Below, piece by piece: positions 1 to 8,087 of a stretch of 64,000 nt of DNA. Source of the DNA: Nocardia otitidiscaviarum NBRC 14405 (lineage in GTDB: Bacteria > Actinomycetota > Actinomycetes > Mycobacteriales > Mycobacteriaceae); contig NZ_BAGD01000118.1 in NCBI RefSeq assembly GCF_000308635.1, forward strand, positions 18,340 through 82,339, given 5' to 3'. How positions within the stretch are numbered: the first letter of the stretch is position 1; every line of letters starts with the position of its first letter. Position numbers and translations under genes: made by a program. The notes beneath the pieces were generated by a model. It was not told the origin of the DNA, searched no databases, and worked only from the letters and a program-made list of their open reading frames with translations.

Positions 1-375
1 TTCGATCCGGGCCACGCGGGTGAGGTCCACCTGGTCGACCGGCAGGACCAGGCGGTATCCGGCGGGTCCGATATCGAGCGCGCCGTCGGGGAGTGCGGAG
101 CGCAGCCGCGAGATCTGGGTGTGCAGGGCGTTCATTGGCGCACGCGGCGGGGCGTCACCCCAGATGTCGTCGATCAGCGCCGGAGCGGCGCGGCTGCGTC
201 CCGGATGCGTCGCCAGCGCGGCCACGAGCAGGCGCGAGCGTGCGCCCGGTACCGGGGTGAGCACCCCGGCACGCCGCAGTGCGATCTCACCCAGCAGTGC
301 CACCCGCACGGTGTCCCCGATAGACACGATCCGGGTGACCCCAGCGCTGCTCGAACTGCTCGTTTCTGCGTTCAT
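1..375 (-). CDS. SARP/BTAD-type transcriptional regulator, N-terminal part (runs off the window)
   Basis: Only the first 125 codons are present; the gene continues past base 1. They form an OmpR-like winged helix of the AfsR/SARP class: a short variable head, then the stretch VALLGEIALRRAG, the segment LIDDIWGDAPP around residue 72, and LHTQISRLRSAL, the recognition-helix region typical of these regulators. A BTAD tetratricopeptide domain would be expected beyond the edge. The family are cytoplasmic DNA-binding regulators, often of secondary metabolism or transport genes. The ATG at 375 is the only good start. The target cannot be told from this fragment. Confidence 0.75.
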   Translation of the reverse strand, partial: MNAETSSSSSAGVTRIVSIGDTVRVALLGEIALRRAGVLTPVPGARSRLLVAALATHPGRSRAAPALIDDIWGDAPPRAPMNALHTQISRLRSALPDGALDIGPAGYRLVLPVDQVDLTRVARIE

Positions 376-455
376 TCCTCGTCGATCGTAGGTGAGCTGC
401 GCGAACGAGTCGGATTCGCGCGGTTGCGCGACCCGCACCGCTTACGCTGATCTTC

Positions 456-905
456 ATGGCCGATTTCGAACTCGCGCGGCAGACCGTGATCGCGGCCGAA
501 CCGTCACGGATACTCGCGCTCATCGATGATCTGCACCAGTGGCAGCAGTGGTCGCCCTGGGAGGATCTGGACCCCGATCTGGAGCGTGTCTACTCCGGCG
601 CCGATCGCGGCCCGGGCGCGAGGTACGACTGGAAGGGCAACCGGAAGGCCGGGCAGGGCGCGATGGAGATCACCGCGAGCACCGCCGACCGGGTCGAGCT
701 CCGCTTGGAGTTCGAGAAGCCGTGGAAGGCCACCAACCAGGCCATCTTCGAGTTGCGGCCGGTCGACGGCGGCACCGAGGTCACCTGGCGGATGACCGGT
801 CAGCGCACCCGCATGATGACCATGCTCGGCAAGCTCATGGACAAGCTGATCGGCAAGGACTTCGAGAAGGGGCTCGCTCGGCTCAAGGCTGCCGCCGAAT
901 CCTGA
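456..905 (+). CDS. SRPBCC (START-like) family protein
   Basis: A 149-residue single-domain protein with the polyketide-cyclase/SRPBCC pattern: an N-terminal strand (FELARQTVIAAEP), an SPWEDLDP segment early in the fold, and a C-terminal amphipathic helix (GKLMDKLIGKDFEKGLARLK). These helix-grip proteins bind hydrophobic ligands in the cytoplasm; some are cyclases or lipid carriers, and the substrate cannot be read from sequence. There is no Shine-Dalgarno sequence. A TACGCT -10 box at 443-448 lies exactly 7 nt before the ATG, which suggests a leaderless transcript. It is upstream of menA on the same strand with a 140-bp gap. Confidence 0.75.
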   Translation: MADFELARQTVIAAEPSRILALIDDLHQWQQWSPWEDLDPDLERVYSGADRGPGARYDWKGNRKAGQGAMEITASTADRVELRLEFEKPWKATNQAIFELRPVDGGTEVTWRMTGQRTRMMTMLGKLMDKLIGKDFEKGLARLKAAAES

Positions 906-1045
906 ACCGGCGCCCCGGCGGGATCGGGGCGGGACGCCGCGCCCGCACCCGGCGGCGACATTCGTCCCGTCAACACAGCGAACCGACCGCCTGGTGCGGA
1001 TCCTCCCGATGCGCCGCCCCCGCACCGCGCATTAGGCTGCCGATC

Positions 1046-1915
1046 ATGGCAACAGCTGGACAGTGGATCGAGGGCGCTCGGCCGCGCACGCTTCCGAATG
1101 CGATCGCGCCGGTCCTGGTGGGCACGGGGGCCGCGGCCTCGATCGGCGGGGCGGTGTGGTGGAAAGCGGTACTGTGCCTGCTGCTTTCGCTGTCGCTCAT
1201 CATCGGGGTGAACTACGCCAACGACTACTCCGACGGTATTCGGGGCACCGACGACGAGCGGGTGGGCCCGCTGCGGCTGGTCGGTTCGAAGCTGGCGAGT
1301 GCGGCGGCGGTGCGCAATGCCGCCATCGCCTGTCTGGCGCTGGGCGCGGTGATCGGTCTGGTGCTGGTGGCCACCACCGCGTGGTGGCTGATCCTGGTGG
1401 GCGCGGCCTGCCTGGCGGGCGCCTGGTTCTACACCGGGGGCCGGAATCCCTACGGCTACAGCGGTTTCGGTGAGATCGCGGTCTTCGTGTTCTTCGGTTT
1501 GGTGGCGGTGCTGGGCACCCAGTTCGTGCAGGCCGAGCGGGTCGACTGGGCGGGCCTGGTCGGCGCCGTCGCGGTGGGCGCGTTCTCCAGTGCGGTGCTG
1601 GTCACCAACAATCTGCGCGATATCCCCACCGACACGGTCTCCGGCAAGCTCACCCTGGCCGTCCGGCTCGGCGACACCCGCACCCGCACACTGCATATCG
1701 TGCTGATGGCGGTGCCGTTCCTGGCCAGTCTGGCCCTGGCGGCCCGCACCCCCTTCGCGCTGGCGGGGCTGCTCGCCCTCCCACTGGCCGTCCGCGCCAA
1801 TGCTCCGGTGCGCTCCGGGCAGGGCGGGCCCGGTCTGATTCCCGCGCTGCGCGACACCGGCCTCGCCCTGCTGGTCTGGTCCCTGCTCACGGCGATCGCG
1901 CTCACCGTCGCCTGA
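1046..1915 (+). CDS. menA: 1,4-dihydroxy-2-naphthoate polyprenyltransferase MenA
   Basis: A 289-residue integral membrane prenyltransferase of the UbiA superfamily that attaches the polyprenyl tail to DHNA in menaquinone synthesis. Visible features are the N-terminal WIEGARPRTLPNAIAPVLVG segment, the first aspartate-rich motif NYANDYSDG (about residues 54-62), and the second one, NNLRDIPTD, near residue 190, with about eight hydrophobic helices. Length and motifs match actinobacterial MenA (M. tuberculosis Rv0534c). The open frame extends upstream, but the ATG at 1046 starts the conserved region. It is preceded 7 nt upstream by a TAGGCT -10 box (1033-1038) and no Shine-Dalgarno, so it is probably leaderless. 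Confidence 0.95.
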   Translation: MATAGQWIEGARPRTLPNAIAPVLVGTGAAASIGGAVWWKAVLCLLLSLSLIIGVNYANDYSDGIRGTDDERVGPLRLVGSKLASAAAVRNAAIACLALGAVIGLVLVATTAWWLILVGAACLAGAWFYTGGRNPYGYSGFGEIAVFVFFGLVAVLGTQFVQAERVDWAGLVGAVAVGAFSSAVLVTNNLRDIPTDTVSGKLTLAVRLGDTRTRTLHIVLMAVPFLASLALAARTPFALAGLLALPLAVRANAPVRSGQGGPGLIPALRDTGLALLVWSLLTAIALTVA

Positions 1916-1943
1916 GGCGGCGCGTCAGTCCCTTCGCAACGAC

Positions 1944-1969
1944 AACGCCCCGGCCACGGCCGGGGCGTT
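1944..1969. terminator. Bidirectional rho-independent-like terminator
   Basis: A GC-rich palindrome with 12-bp arms (AACGCCCCGGCC and its complement) sits between the convergent ends of menA and the holin-like gene. The stem is very strong and there is no long T-run, as is common in actinobacteria. Confidence 0.7.
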
Positions 1970-1988
1970 CGTCTCGTACCCGGACGGC

Positions 1989-2369
1989 TCAGTCCCGGTC
2001 CGGCACCAGGATGCCGAGCACCCAGTTCACCAGCGTGATGATGATGCCGCCGAGCACCGCCGCCCAGAATCCCTCGACATGCAGCTGGTAGTCGGTGTAC
2101 CCCGTGAGCCACGAGGTCAGCCACAGCATCAGGGCATTGATCACCAGCAGGAACAGACCCAGCGTCAGGATCACCAGCGGTAGCGACAGCAGCTTCACGA
2201 TCGGCTTCACGAAGGCGTTCACGATCGTGAAGACCACGGTGACCACCGCGAGCACCAGCAGCTTGCTGGAGGTGGTGTCCTCGGGTGCGATGATGTCGAT
2301 GCCGGACACCCATTCGGCGGCCAGCCAGATGGCCACACCGGTGATGATCAGGCGGAGCAGGAGCGTCAT
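1989..2369 (-). CDS. Phage-holin-like (superfamily IV) membrane protein
   Basis: A 126-residue protein with four hydrophobic segments: residues about 3-20, 30-52, 58-85 and a last one ending in VNWVLGILVPDRD. The arrangement and the motif LPLVILTLGLFLLVINALMLWL are typical of the 'phage holin family protein' (PF04020 type) present on most actinobacterial chromosomes. Despite the name, these are resident membrane proteins of unknown role, not evidence of a prophage. It is convergent with menA and shares its terminator. Confidence 0.8.
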   Translation of the reverse strand: MTLLLRLIITGVAIWLAAEWVSGIDIIAPEDTTSSKLLVLAVVTVVFTIVNAFVKPIVKLLSLPLVILTLGLFLLVINALMLWLTSWLTGYTDYQLHVEGFWAAVLGGIIITLVNWVLGILVPDRD

Positions 2370-2405
2370 GCAGCGATCGTAGGCCCGAAATGCCCGGCCG
2401 TCCGG

Positions 2406-2990
2406 TCACGCCGCGCGATCGAGCAGCGCGTGGGTCGCCCCGCGCAGCCGCGTCACTCCCTCGTCTCCGCCGATGAGGTCGCCCACCGTCGGAGTCGGAT
2501 CCCGCAGGATGCCGAGCAGGACGTGCCCAGCCTCGATGCGGTTGTCCTTGCGCGCGAGTGCCTCCCGCAGCGAGAGCTCGAGCGCCTTCTTGGCTTCCCG
2601 AGTGAAGGGGATGTGGCCGAAGTTGCCCTTTCCGCGGCCGAACAGACCTCGACGCTGTTGTTCCGGCGGCTCGGCGCGCTCGAGGGCGTCCGCGCCGAAG
2701 GTGGCTTCCAGACTTTCCCGCACCGCGTCCAGATCGATGCCGATGGACTTCAGCGCGGCCGCGTCCTCCGCACCGAGAGGTTCCCCACCACGCTTGCGCG
2801 CCAGTGCTTCTCGCACTCCGGCCGCAGTGAGCCCGGTCTCGCCGAGCATGTCCGTCAGCGCTCGGTCGGGGCAGTCGAGCAGCCCCAGCAACAGGTGCTC
2901 GGGCCCGATGCTCGGCGCGCGCAGTTCCCGAGCCTCCTCCTGCGCCCCCACCACCGCGAATCTGGCTGCCTTGTCGAATCGTTCGAACAT
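2406..2990 (-). CDS. Clp-N (ClpA/ClpC N-terminal domain) protein without ATPase
   Basis: A 194-residue protein made only of two Clp repeat motifs. The first (residues about 1-70) carries the SIGPEHLLLGLLD signature; the second (about 125-190) carries FTREAKKALELSLREA and HVLLGILRD. Full ClpC is about 850 residues with two AAA domains, so this is a free substrate- or adaptor-binding domain, not a truncated chaperone remnant. The start codon overlaps the stop of the HTH gene upstream (ATGA), so the two are translationally coupled. Inference: it could modulate ClpC substrate choice or act as an anti-adaptor under control of its HTH partner. Confidence 0.85.
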   Translation of the reverse strand: MFERFDKAARFAVVGAQEEARELRAPSIGPEHLLLGLLDCPDRALTDMLGETGLTAAGVREALARKRGGEPLGAEDAAALKSIGIDLDAVRESLEATFGADALERAEPPEQQRRGLFGRGKGNFGHIPFTREAKKALELSLREALARKDNRIEAGHVLLGILRDPTPTVGDLIGGDEGVTRLRGATHALLDRAA

Positions 2991-3211
2991 CAGCGGATCC
3001 CGCCTCTCCGGTTGTACTTCTGGTGGACCGCCTGTCGGCTCACTTCGAGCGCGTCCGCGATCGCCTGCCAGGACCAGCCCTGTCGCCGGGCATTGGCCAC
3101 CTGGATGGCTTCGAGTCGCTCGAGCAGCCGACGCAGTGCCAGCACCGCGCGGAGTCCGACCTGTGGGTCGGGGCTCCCGGCGGCGGCCGCCAGGGTCGTT
3201 GCCTCACTCAT
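2990..3211 (-). CDS. Small helix-turn-helix regulator coupled to the Clp-N gene
   Basis: A 73-residue protein whose C-terminal half is a helix-turn-helix: WSWQAIADALEVSRQAVHQKY, followed by a basic tail. The N-terminal half is a predicted helix (VLALRRLLERLEAIQVANAR) suited to dimerisation. The open frame extends upstream to 3334, but the ATG at 3211 is chosen because a -10 box (TAAATT, 3224-3219) lies 7 nt before it and a 17-bp-spaced TTGACG -35 (3247-3242) precedes that, giving a leaderless mRNA. The promoter is overlapped by two dyads, suggesting autorepression. Confidence 0.82.
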   Translation of the reverse strand: MSEATTLAAAAGSPDPQVGLRAVLALRRLLERLEAIQVANARRQGWSWQAIADALEVSRQAVHQKYNRRGGIR

Positions 3212-3214
3212 GTA

Positions 3215-3258
3215 TGTCAATTTACGTTGACACTCGCCAGGCGTCAATAAAAATTGAC
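3215..3258 (-). promoter_or_regulatory. Promoter with twin TGTCAA-N6-TTGACA operators
   Basis: Two copies of the same dyad lie 27 bp apart centre to centre: TGTCAA-N6-TTGACA at 3215-3232 and GTCAA-N6-TTGAC at 3243-3258. On the minus strand the second copy supplies the -35 (TTGACG, 17-bp spacer) and the first overlaps the -10 (TAAATT). This is the layout of a self-repressed promoter for the HTH/Clp-N pair. Confidence 0.65.
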
Positions 3259-3503
3259 ACGGACGGGGTGGGGACCCCTTCGAGAGTCCATGCGGACATG
3301 CATCCGATAGCGCTCGAAAGGCCCGAAACGTCAACGGGTGTTAACGAAAAATGGGACACCGGGACACGGCCCCGCCGATCGGATGACCCGATATCACCGA
3401 TAGCGCAGGCAATTCCGCAAACTTACAGCTATCAGAAATGCGCTTGGTCAGAACGGCCGAACGGCGCATCACATAGCACGGAAACCGCTGTGCCGTGCGG
3501 AAA

Positions 3504-4589
3504 CTAGGCAGACCACTGGCCGGTGGCCAGGAATTTGGTGAGCACGGCCTCCGGTTCGGCCAGGCTCAGACCCTGCCCGGCAACCCATTCGTCATTGAAA
3601 TAGGTTCCGGCATAACGGTCTCCGCCATCACACAGCAGGGTCACCACGCTGCCCGCGCGCCCCTGCGCCATCATCTCCGCGATCAGAGCGAACGCACCCC
3701 ACAGATTGGTGCCGGTGGACCCGCCCACCCGGCGCCCCAGGGCTCGGCTGGCGAAACGCGCCGCCGCGATGGACGCGGCATCGGGCACCTCGATCATGGT
3801 GTCCACCACCTGACCGATGAACGACGGCTCCACCCGCGGCCGCCCGATCCCCTCGATCCGCGAGGGCATTCCGGTCTGATAGCCCGCGTCGGCCATCTCG
3901 TAGCCACCGTAGAAGGCCGAATTCTCCGGATCGACCACCGCCAACCGGGTGGCGTGCCGCCGATACCGGATATAGCGGCCGATGGTGGCGCTGGTGCCGC
4001 CGGTGCCCGCCCCCACCACGATCCACTCCGGCACCGGATGCGTCTCCAATTCCAGCTGCTGGAAGATGGATTCGGCGATGTTGTTGTTACCGCGCCAGTC
4101 CGTGGCCCGTTCGGCGTGGGTGAACTGGTCCATGTAGTGGCCGCCGCATTCGGCCGCCAGCCGCGCCGCCTCCGTATAGATGTCCGGCGCACGCTCGACG
4201 AAATGGCAGCGGCCGCCCTGCGCCTCGATGAGCGCGACCTTCTCCCGGGAGGTCTTGGCGGGCACCACGGCCACGAAGTCCAGGCCCAGCAACTGGGCGA
4301 AGTACGCCTCACTGATCGCGGTCGAACCGCTGGACGCCTCCACCACCGTGGTGCCCTCGGTGACCCAGCCGTTGCAGATCGCGTACAGGAACAGCGATCT
4401 CGCCAGCCGATGTTTGAGACTGCCGGTGATGTGGGTGGATTCGTCCTTGAGATACAGCTGCACACCCCAGTCGGCGGGCAGCGGGTAGCGCAGCAGATGG
4501 GTGTCGGCACTGCGCTGGGTGTCGGCGTCGATCAGCCGCACCGCATTGTCGACCCAGTCGCGCGGGGTACTGCGCTCGCAGCGCTTCAC
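3504..4589 (-). CDS. cds1: PLP-dependent cysteine synthase-fold enzyme, Cds1-like L-cysteine desulfhydrase
   Basis: A 361-residue fold-type II PLP enzyme. The Schiff-base lysine lies in DESTHITGSLKHRLA (about residue 59), the phosphate- and substrate-binding loop is EASSGSTAISEAYF, and the glycine-rich phosphate loop is VVGAGTGGTSATIG. Overall it resembles M. tuberculosis Cds1 (Rv3684), which releases sulfide, pyruvate and ammonia from L-cysteine; that assignment rests on family resemblance, and a cysteine synthase activity is the alternative. The GTG start at 4589 overlaps the stop of the DUF4229 gene (GTGA), so they are cotranscribed. Confidence 0.8.
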   Translation of the reverse strand: MKRCERSTPRDWVDNAVRLIDADTQRSADTHLLRYPLPADWGVQLYLKDESTHITGSLKHRLARSLFLYAICNGWVTEGTTVVEASSGSTAISEAYFAQLLGLDFVAVVPAKTSREKVALIEAQGGRCHFVERAPDIYTEAARLAAECGGHYMDQFTHAERATDWRGNNNIAESIFQQLELETHPVPEWIVVGAGTGGTSATIGRYIRYRRHATRLAVVDPENSAFYGGYEMADAGYQTGMPSRIEGIGRPRVEPSFIGQVVDTMIEVPDAASIAAARFASRALGRRVGGSTGTNLWGAFALIAEMMAQGRAGSVVTLLCDGGDRYAGTYFNDEWVAGQGLSLAEPEAVLTKFLATGQWSA

Positions 4590-4894
4590 GCGTCCTCACC
4601 CCGCAGGCGCGAGCGCAGCTGCTCACGGTCCCTACGGCGCTTGGCGTCGACGACGGCGATGTCCTGGTTCACCTTGGTGCGCAGCCCCTTGAGCAGCGTC
4701 ATGGACAGGGGCATGGCGATGAGCAGCGCGAACAGCGCGGCCACGATGAGCGGGACGTCCACGCCCACCAGCTGCGCCGCTCCGATGATGGCCGCGGTGA
4801 GCGCGACGACCAGGGCCAGCCGCGCCAGCGTGTAGAGGGCAAGATTGCGTGCCAGGCGGCGGCCCGCACCGTCGGGTCGGGAAGCGTCACTCAC
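4586..4894 (-). CDS. DUF4229 family membrane protein
   Basis: About 102 residues with two transmembrane helices (LALYTLARLALVVALTAAIIGAAQ and PLIVAALFALLIAMPLSM) and a charged C-terminal helix (KVNQDIAVVDAKRRRDREQLRSRL). This matches the DUF4229 family of short actinobacterial membrane proteins of unknown function. An upstream GTG at 4936 is also in frame; GTG 4894 (VSDASRPDG) fits the family length better. It overlaps the cds1-like gene by 4 bp. Confidence 0.72.
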   Translation of the reverse strand: MSDASRPDGAGRRLARNLALYTLARLALVVALTAAIIGAAQLVGVDVPLIVAALFALLIAMPLSMTLLKGLRTKVNQDIAVVDAKRRRDREQLRSRLRGEDA

Positions 4895-5120
4895 GGGCAC
4901 CAGAGTATGCGACGGGCATTCCGGCATTCGTCGCACCCTCGGAGAATCGGTCGCTGGATATTCGCTACCAAGCCGTAATTCGTGACAGCGAACACAGTAC
5001 GGATATCCGTTTTGTCTATTACTTCCCCTTTACCAAACTGAGACCGTTCGAACACCCGGGGGTGACAGTGCAACGATGTCGCTACTGATGAGGGATCTGT
5101 CGATACGGAAAGGTTTGCGA

Positions 5121-5354
5121 ATGACTGCGTTCACCGCGGCGAGCCGCGTATTGGGTTCCGTCAACGGCCAGGACACACTGCTCACCCCTGGTCAGGTGGC
5201 TGCCCTGTTCCACGTAGATCCGAAGACCGTTACCCGCTGGGCCCACGCCGGTCGGCTCGGCTCGCTGCGGACTCCGGGCGGACATCGCCGGTTCCGCGAA
5301 GCAGAAGTCATGCAACTCCTGAGGTCGCTCACCACCGAGGCGACTCGCGGCTAG
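5121..5354 (+). CDS. bldC: BldC-family MerR-like DNA-binding protein
   Basis: A 77-residue protein that is essentially one winged helix-turn-helix: LLTPGQVAALFHVDPKTVTRWAHAGRL, then the wing GSLRTPGGHRRFREAEVMQLL. This is the BldC signature; BldC of Streptomyces (68 residues) binds DNA head-to-tail and delays development. The ATG at 5121 has a GAAAGG Shine-Dalgarno at 5108-5113, which favours it over in-frame ATGs at 5076 and 5088. Here it may act as a general regulator; targets are not visible. Confidence 0.88.
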   Translation: MTAFTAASRVLGSVNGQDTLLTPGQVAALFHVDPKTVTRWAHAGRLGSLRTPGGHRRFREAEVMQLLRSLTTEATRG

Positions 5355-5422
5355 ATCGTTTCCCGTTCCACGGTGCCGCGGGTACGCACACGGATTACCC
5401 TCGTTGGCAGGAGGTGAGCGAC

Positions 5423-5623
5423 GTGACGTACCTGTTGGCACTCATTGCGGTGGTGGCCGTCGCGGTGCTGTGCTGGAAGGCTTTCGGCCCTCAGCGATCA
5501 ACCGGCACCGGCCCGACATCCAGGCCACGCAACCGTGTGATCGGTCCCGACGACGATCCGGAATTTCTCTGGCGCCTGTCCCGTCAGCATCGGGACGGCG
5601 AACCCGGTTCCGCGGAGCACTGA
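5423..5623 (+). CDS. Small single-span membrane protein
   Basis: A 66-residue protein with an N-terminal membrane anchor (YLLALIAVVAVAVLCW) and a polar cytoplasmic-type tail rich in Pro, Arg and Asp ending RLSRQHRDGEPGSAEH. Two GTG starts are possible (5414 and 5423). GTG 5423 is chosen because the GGAGGTGA sequence at 5410-5417 then has a 5-nt spacing, whereas it abuts GTG 5414. No family is recognised. It follows bldC by 69 bp and ends before a strong terminator. Confidence 0.6.
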   Translation: MTYLLALIAVVAVAVLCWKAFGPQRSTGTGPTSRPRNRVIGPDDDPEFLWRLSRQHRDGEPGSAEH

Positions 5624-5682
5624 CACTCCCGGAACAGCAAGAGTCGGCCCGCCTCCCTCCGACGCCGACACCATGAATGGGA

Positions 5683-5719
5683 AATCCCCGCGGATGATCT
5701 TCATCCGCGGGGATTTTTT
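5683..5719. terminator. Rho-independent terminator
   Basis: A perfect 15-bp stem (AATCCCCGCGGATGA and its complement) with a TCT loop, followed by a run of T (5713-5719) and preceded by A residues on the other side. It can serve the plus-strand bldC pair and the convergent ABC operon. Confidence 0.9.
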
Positions 5720-5748
5720 CGTGATCTGCGCGACGCCCCGACCGACGG

Positions 5749-6585
5749 TCAGCGCTCGCGCCGGTAAAGTCGCATGGTCACCGGACCGAATACGGCGACC
5801 AGCACGGCGCAGGTAAGAAATACCCAGCCGATCTCGGTACTGGCCGACTGGCCGTGCATCAGCCCGCGCACGGCGGTGACCAGCTGCGATACCGGGTTGA
5901 CCGCGACGAACGACTCCAGCCAACCGGGCAGGGTGGCGGGGTCGACGAAGATATTGCTGACGAAGCTCATCGGGAACGTCACCAGGATGGCCAGAAACAT
6001 CACCGACTCCGGGGTGCGGGCCAGCAGCGCCAGACTCGTCCACACCCAGGACAGGCACCAGGCGAACAGCAGCACCAGTCCCATCCCGGCCAGCAGGCCG
6101 GGCAGCCCCGCGTCCGGCCGGAAGCCCAGCAGCACGCCGACGCTCACGATCACGGTGGCCGCCATGGCGTACCGGGTCAGATCCGCCAGCAGCGCGCCCA
6201 CCAGCGGGGCGGGCTGCCAGATCGGCAGCGATCGGAACCGGTCGAACACGCCTTTACCGATATCGCCGTTGAGGGCGACCGCCGTCGACTGGGTGCTCAT
6301 GATGACCGTCATGACCAGCAGGCCGGGCAGCACCGACTGCAGGTACTCCCGCACCGATCCGGCCAGTGCCCCACCGAACAGGTAGGTGAACATGAACAGC
6401 ATCATCAGCGGGAAGACCGTCACATCGGCGAGCTGATCCGGCACATGCTTGATGCGCAGCACCGCTCGCCACGCGAAGGCCAGGGCGGTGGACAGGGGGC
6501 CGGGGCGAGCTGGACGCTGCCCGGACGACAGCGCCGCGCGCAGCGGATCGGTGGCGGGAGCCGGGGCGGCTGTGGTGGTGGTCAT
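5749..6585 (-). CDS. ABC-2 type transporter permease (DrrB-like)
   Basis: A 278-residue membrane protein with six predicted helices and the ABC2 permease pattern, including FMFTYLFGGALAGS after helix 1-2 and the conserved C-terminal segment FVAVNPVSQLVTAVRGLMHG. It should form the channel of an exporter with the ATPase encoded immediately upstream, whose stop codon it overlaps by 4 bp. Similar pairs export hydrophobic drugs or lipids (daunorubicin DrrAB, mycobacterial PDIM DrrABC). The substrate is unknown. Confidence 0.87.
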   Translation of the reverse strand: MTTTTAAPAPATDPLRAALSSGQRPARPGPLSTALAFAWRAVLRIKHVPDQLADVTVFPLMMLFMFTYLFGGALAGSVREYLQSVLPGLLVMTVIMSTQSTAVALNGDIGKGVFDRFRSLPIWQPAPLVGALLADLTRYAMAATVIVSVGVLLGFRPDAGLPGLLAGMGLVLLFAWCLSWVWTSLALLARTPESVMFLAILVTFPMSFVSNIFVDPATLPGWLESFVAVNPVSQLVTAVRGLMHGQSASTEIGWVFLTCAVLVAVFGPVTMRLYRRER

Positions 6586-7550
6586 GCCGGAATCTCCTCG
6601 GGGGCTTCGGTTTTGGTGTGCTGACCGGTCAGGGCGAAGAACACTTCGTCGAGGCTGCTCTGTCCGATACCGAAATCACCGACCTCGATGCCGACACGGG
6701 CGAGTTCGCTCAGGGCCGCACCGGCCCGTCCGGTGTCGGTGAGCCGGGCCGACAGGGCCGCCGGATCCTCCTCGCGGTGCACCGGCACCGCGAGCACCCG
6801 CTCCAGCAGCCGTTCGGCATCCGCGCGGCGGTCCGGATCCCGCAGCCGCACCCGCACCGCACCCGCACCGACCGATTCCTTCAGCTGCGCGGTCGTGCCC
6901 TCGGCGATGATGCGGCCGTGGTCGATGACCGCGAGCCGGTCGGCCAGCCGATCCGCCTCCTCGAGGTACTGGGTGGTCAGCAAAACCGTTGTGCCGTTGT
7001 CGGTCAGGGCTCGCACCACGTCCCACACCCGGCTGCGGCTGCGCGGGTCGAGTCCGGTGGTGGGTTCGTCGAGGAACAGCAGGGCCGGGGTGACCACGAT
7101 GCTCGCGGCGATATCCAGGCGGCGGCGCATACCGCCGGAATACCGCTTGGCCTGTCGGTCGGCCGCGGCCTCGAGTCCGAAGGCGGACAACAGTTCTCGG
7201 GCCCGATCGGCGGCGGCGCGGCGGCCGTGGCCGAGCAGCCTGCCCATCATGGCCAGGTTCTCCATCCCGGTGAGATCCTCGTCCACCGAGGCGTATTGGC
7301 CGGTGAGGCTGATTCGGGCGCGCACCTCGTCGGTATTGGCCACCAGGTCGTAGCCGAAGACGGTGGCCTGTCCCGCGGTGGGACGGACCAGCGTCGCGAG
7401 CATGCGGATGGTGGTCGTCTTGCCCGCACCGTTGGGGCCGAGGAATCCGTAGATCCCGCCCTCGGGGACGGTCAGGTCCACGCCGTCGACGGCGACCGTA
7501 TCGCCGAACTGCTTGCGCAGTCCTACGGCGTGAATGGCGTACTGGGCCAT
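6582..7550 (-). CDS. ABC transporter ATP-binding protein (DrrA family)
   Basis: A 322-residue ATPase with a full set of motifs: Walker A GPNGAGKTT (about residues 38-46), the Q-loop, the signature SGGMRRRLDIA, Walker B LLFLDEPTTGLDPRSR, and the switch histidine region TTQYLEEAD. The extra C-terminal domain ending in SSLDEVFFALTG is the DrrA-type regulatory extension. It energises the permease encoded by the overlapping next gene. The operon faces a TetR gene, whose product is the likely repressor. Confidence 0.92.
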   Translation of the reverse strand: MAQYAIHAVGLRKQFGDTVAVDGVDLTVPEGGIYGFLGPNGAGKTTTIRMLATLVRPTAGQATVFGYDLVANTDEVRARISLTGQYASVDEDLTGMENLAMMGRLLGHGRRAAADRARELLSAFGLEAAADRQAKRYSGGMRRRLDIAASIVVTPALLFLDEPTTGLDPRSRSRVWDVVRALTDNGTTVLLTTQYLEEADRLADRLAVIDHGRIIAEGTTAQLKESVGAGAVRVRLRDPDRRADAERLLERVLAVPVHREEDPAALSARLTDTGRAGAALSELARVGIEVGDFGIGQSSLDEVFFALTGQHTKTEAPEEIPA

Positions 7551-7581
7551 GGGTTTTCCCTTCTATCTCGGTTCGGCGGAG

Positions 7582-8082
7582 TCAGGACGCGATGAGGGAG
7601 CGGCGCAGGCGAAGCACTTCGTCCACGCCGAAGACCCGCAGCAGCACCCGTTCGGACTTCGACTGGAACCGCGCGACCGAGGCGGCCGGGACCAATTCGG
7701 GCTCGGTGACCCGGTAGGTGTCGCCCTCGTGCACCACCTCGGCGGTTCCGGCCGCGCGCAGGTTCGCCAGCCAGTCCGGGCTGGTGCCGTAGGGCAGTGA
7801 GACGAGGAAGTCGTCACCGGCCTCGATGATGCCGATCGGCGTCCGATAGGGCTTGCCGCTCTTGCGACCGGTATGCCGGATCAGCGCGGCGGACGCGCCC
7901 GGCTCCCCCGCGGTCCGCAGCACGCGCGGGTTCGTCACGCGGCGGTTGAAGCGGCGGACGGCCGCGACCGCGGGCCGATAGCCCGAGCGCAGCGCCACCA
8001 GCACGAACAGCATCCAGAGCAGGCCCAGCCCCACCGGGGTGCCCGCCGCTATGGCGATCCAGATCCACATGGTCACATCCAC
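7582..8082 (-). CDS. Nitroreductase-family deazaflavin (F420)-dependent oxidoreductase
   Basis: A 166-residue protein with an N-terminal membrane helix (WIWIAIAAGTPVGLGLLWMLFVLVALR) and a Ddn-type split beta-barrel: LIRHTGRKSGKPYRTPIGII and the motif LVSLPYGTSPDWLANLRAAG, typical of F420H2-dependent oxidoreductases of mycolic-acid bacteria. It is probably membrane-associated and may modify quinones or xenobiotics. It is first in the ABC exporter operon. Starts at GTG 8082, GTG 8076 or ATG 8070 are all possible; the Shine-Dalgarno signal is weak. Confidence 0.82.
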   Translation of the reverse strand: MDVTMWIWIAIAAGTPVGLGLLWMLFVLVALRSGYRPAVAAVRRFNRRVTNPRVLRTAGEPGASAALIRHTGRKSGKPYRTPIGIIEAGDDFLVSLPYGTSPDWLANLRAAGTAEVVHEGDTYRVTEPELVPAASVARFQSKSERVLLRVFGVDEVLRLRRSLIAS

Positions 8083-8087
8083 TCTCT

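Noticed and set aside
1989..2369. Holin-like gene as a sign of a prophage
   Set aside because: This holin-superfamily protein is a common resident actinobacterial gene and no other phage gene is nearby.
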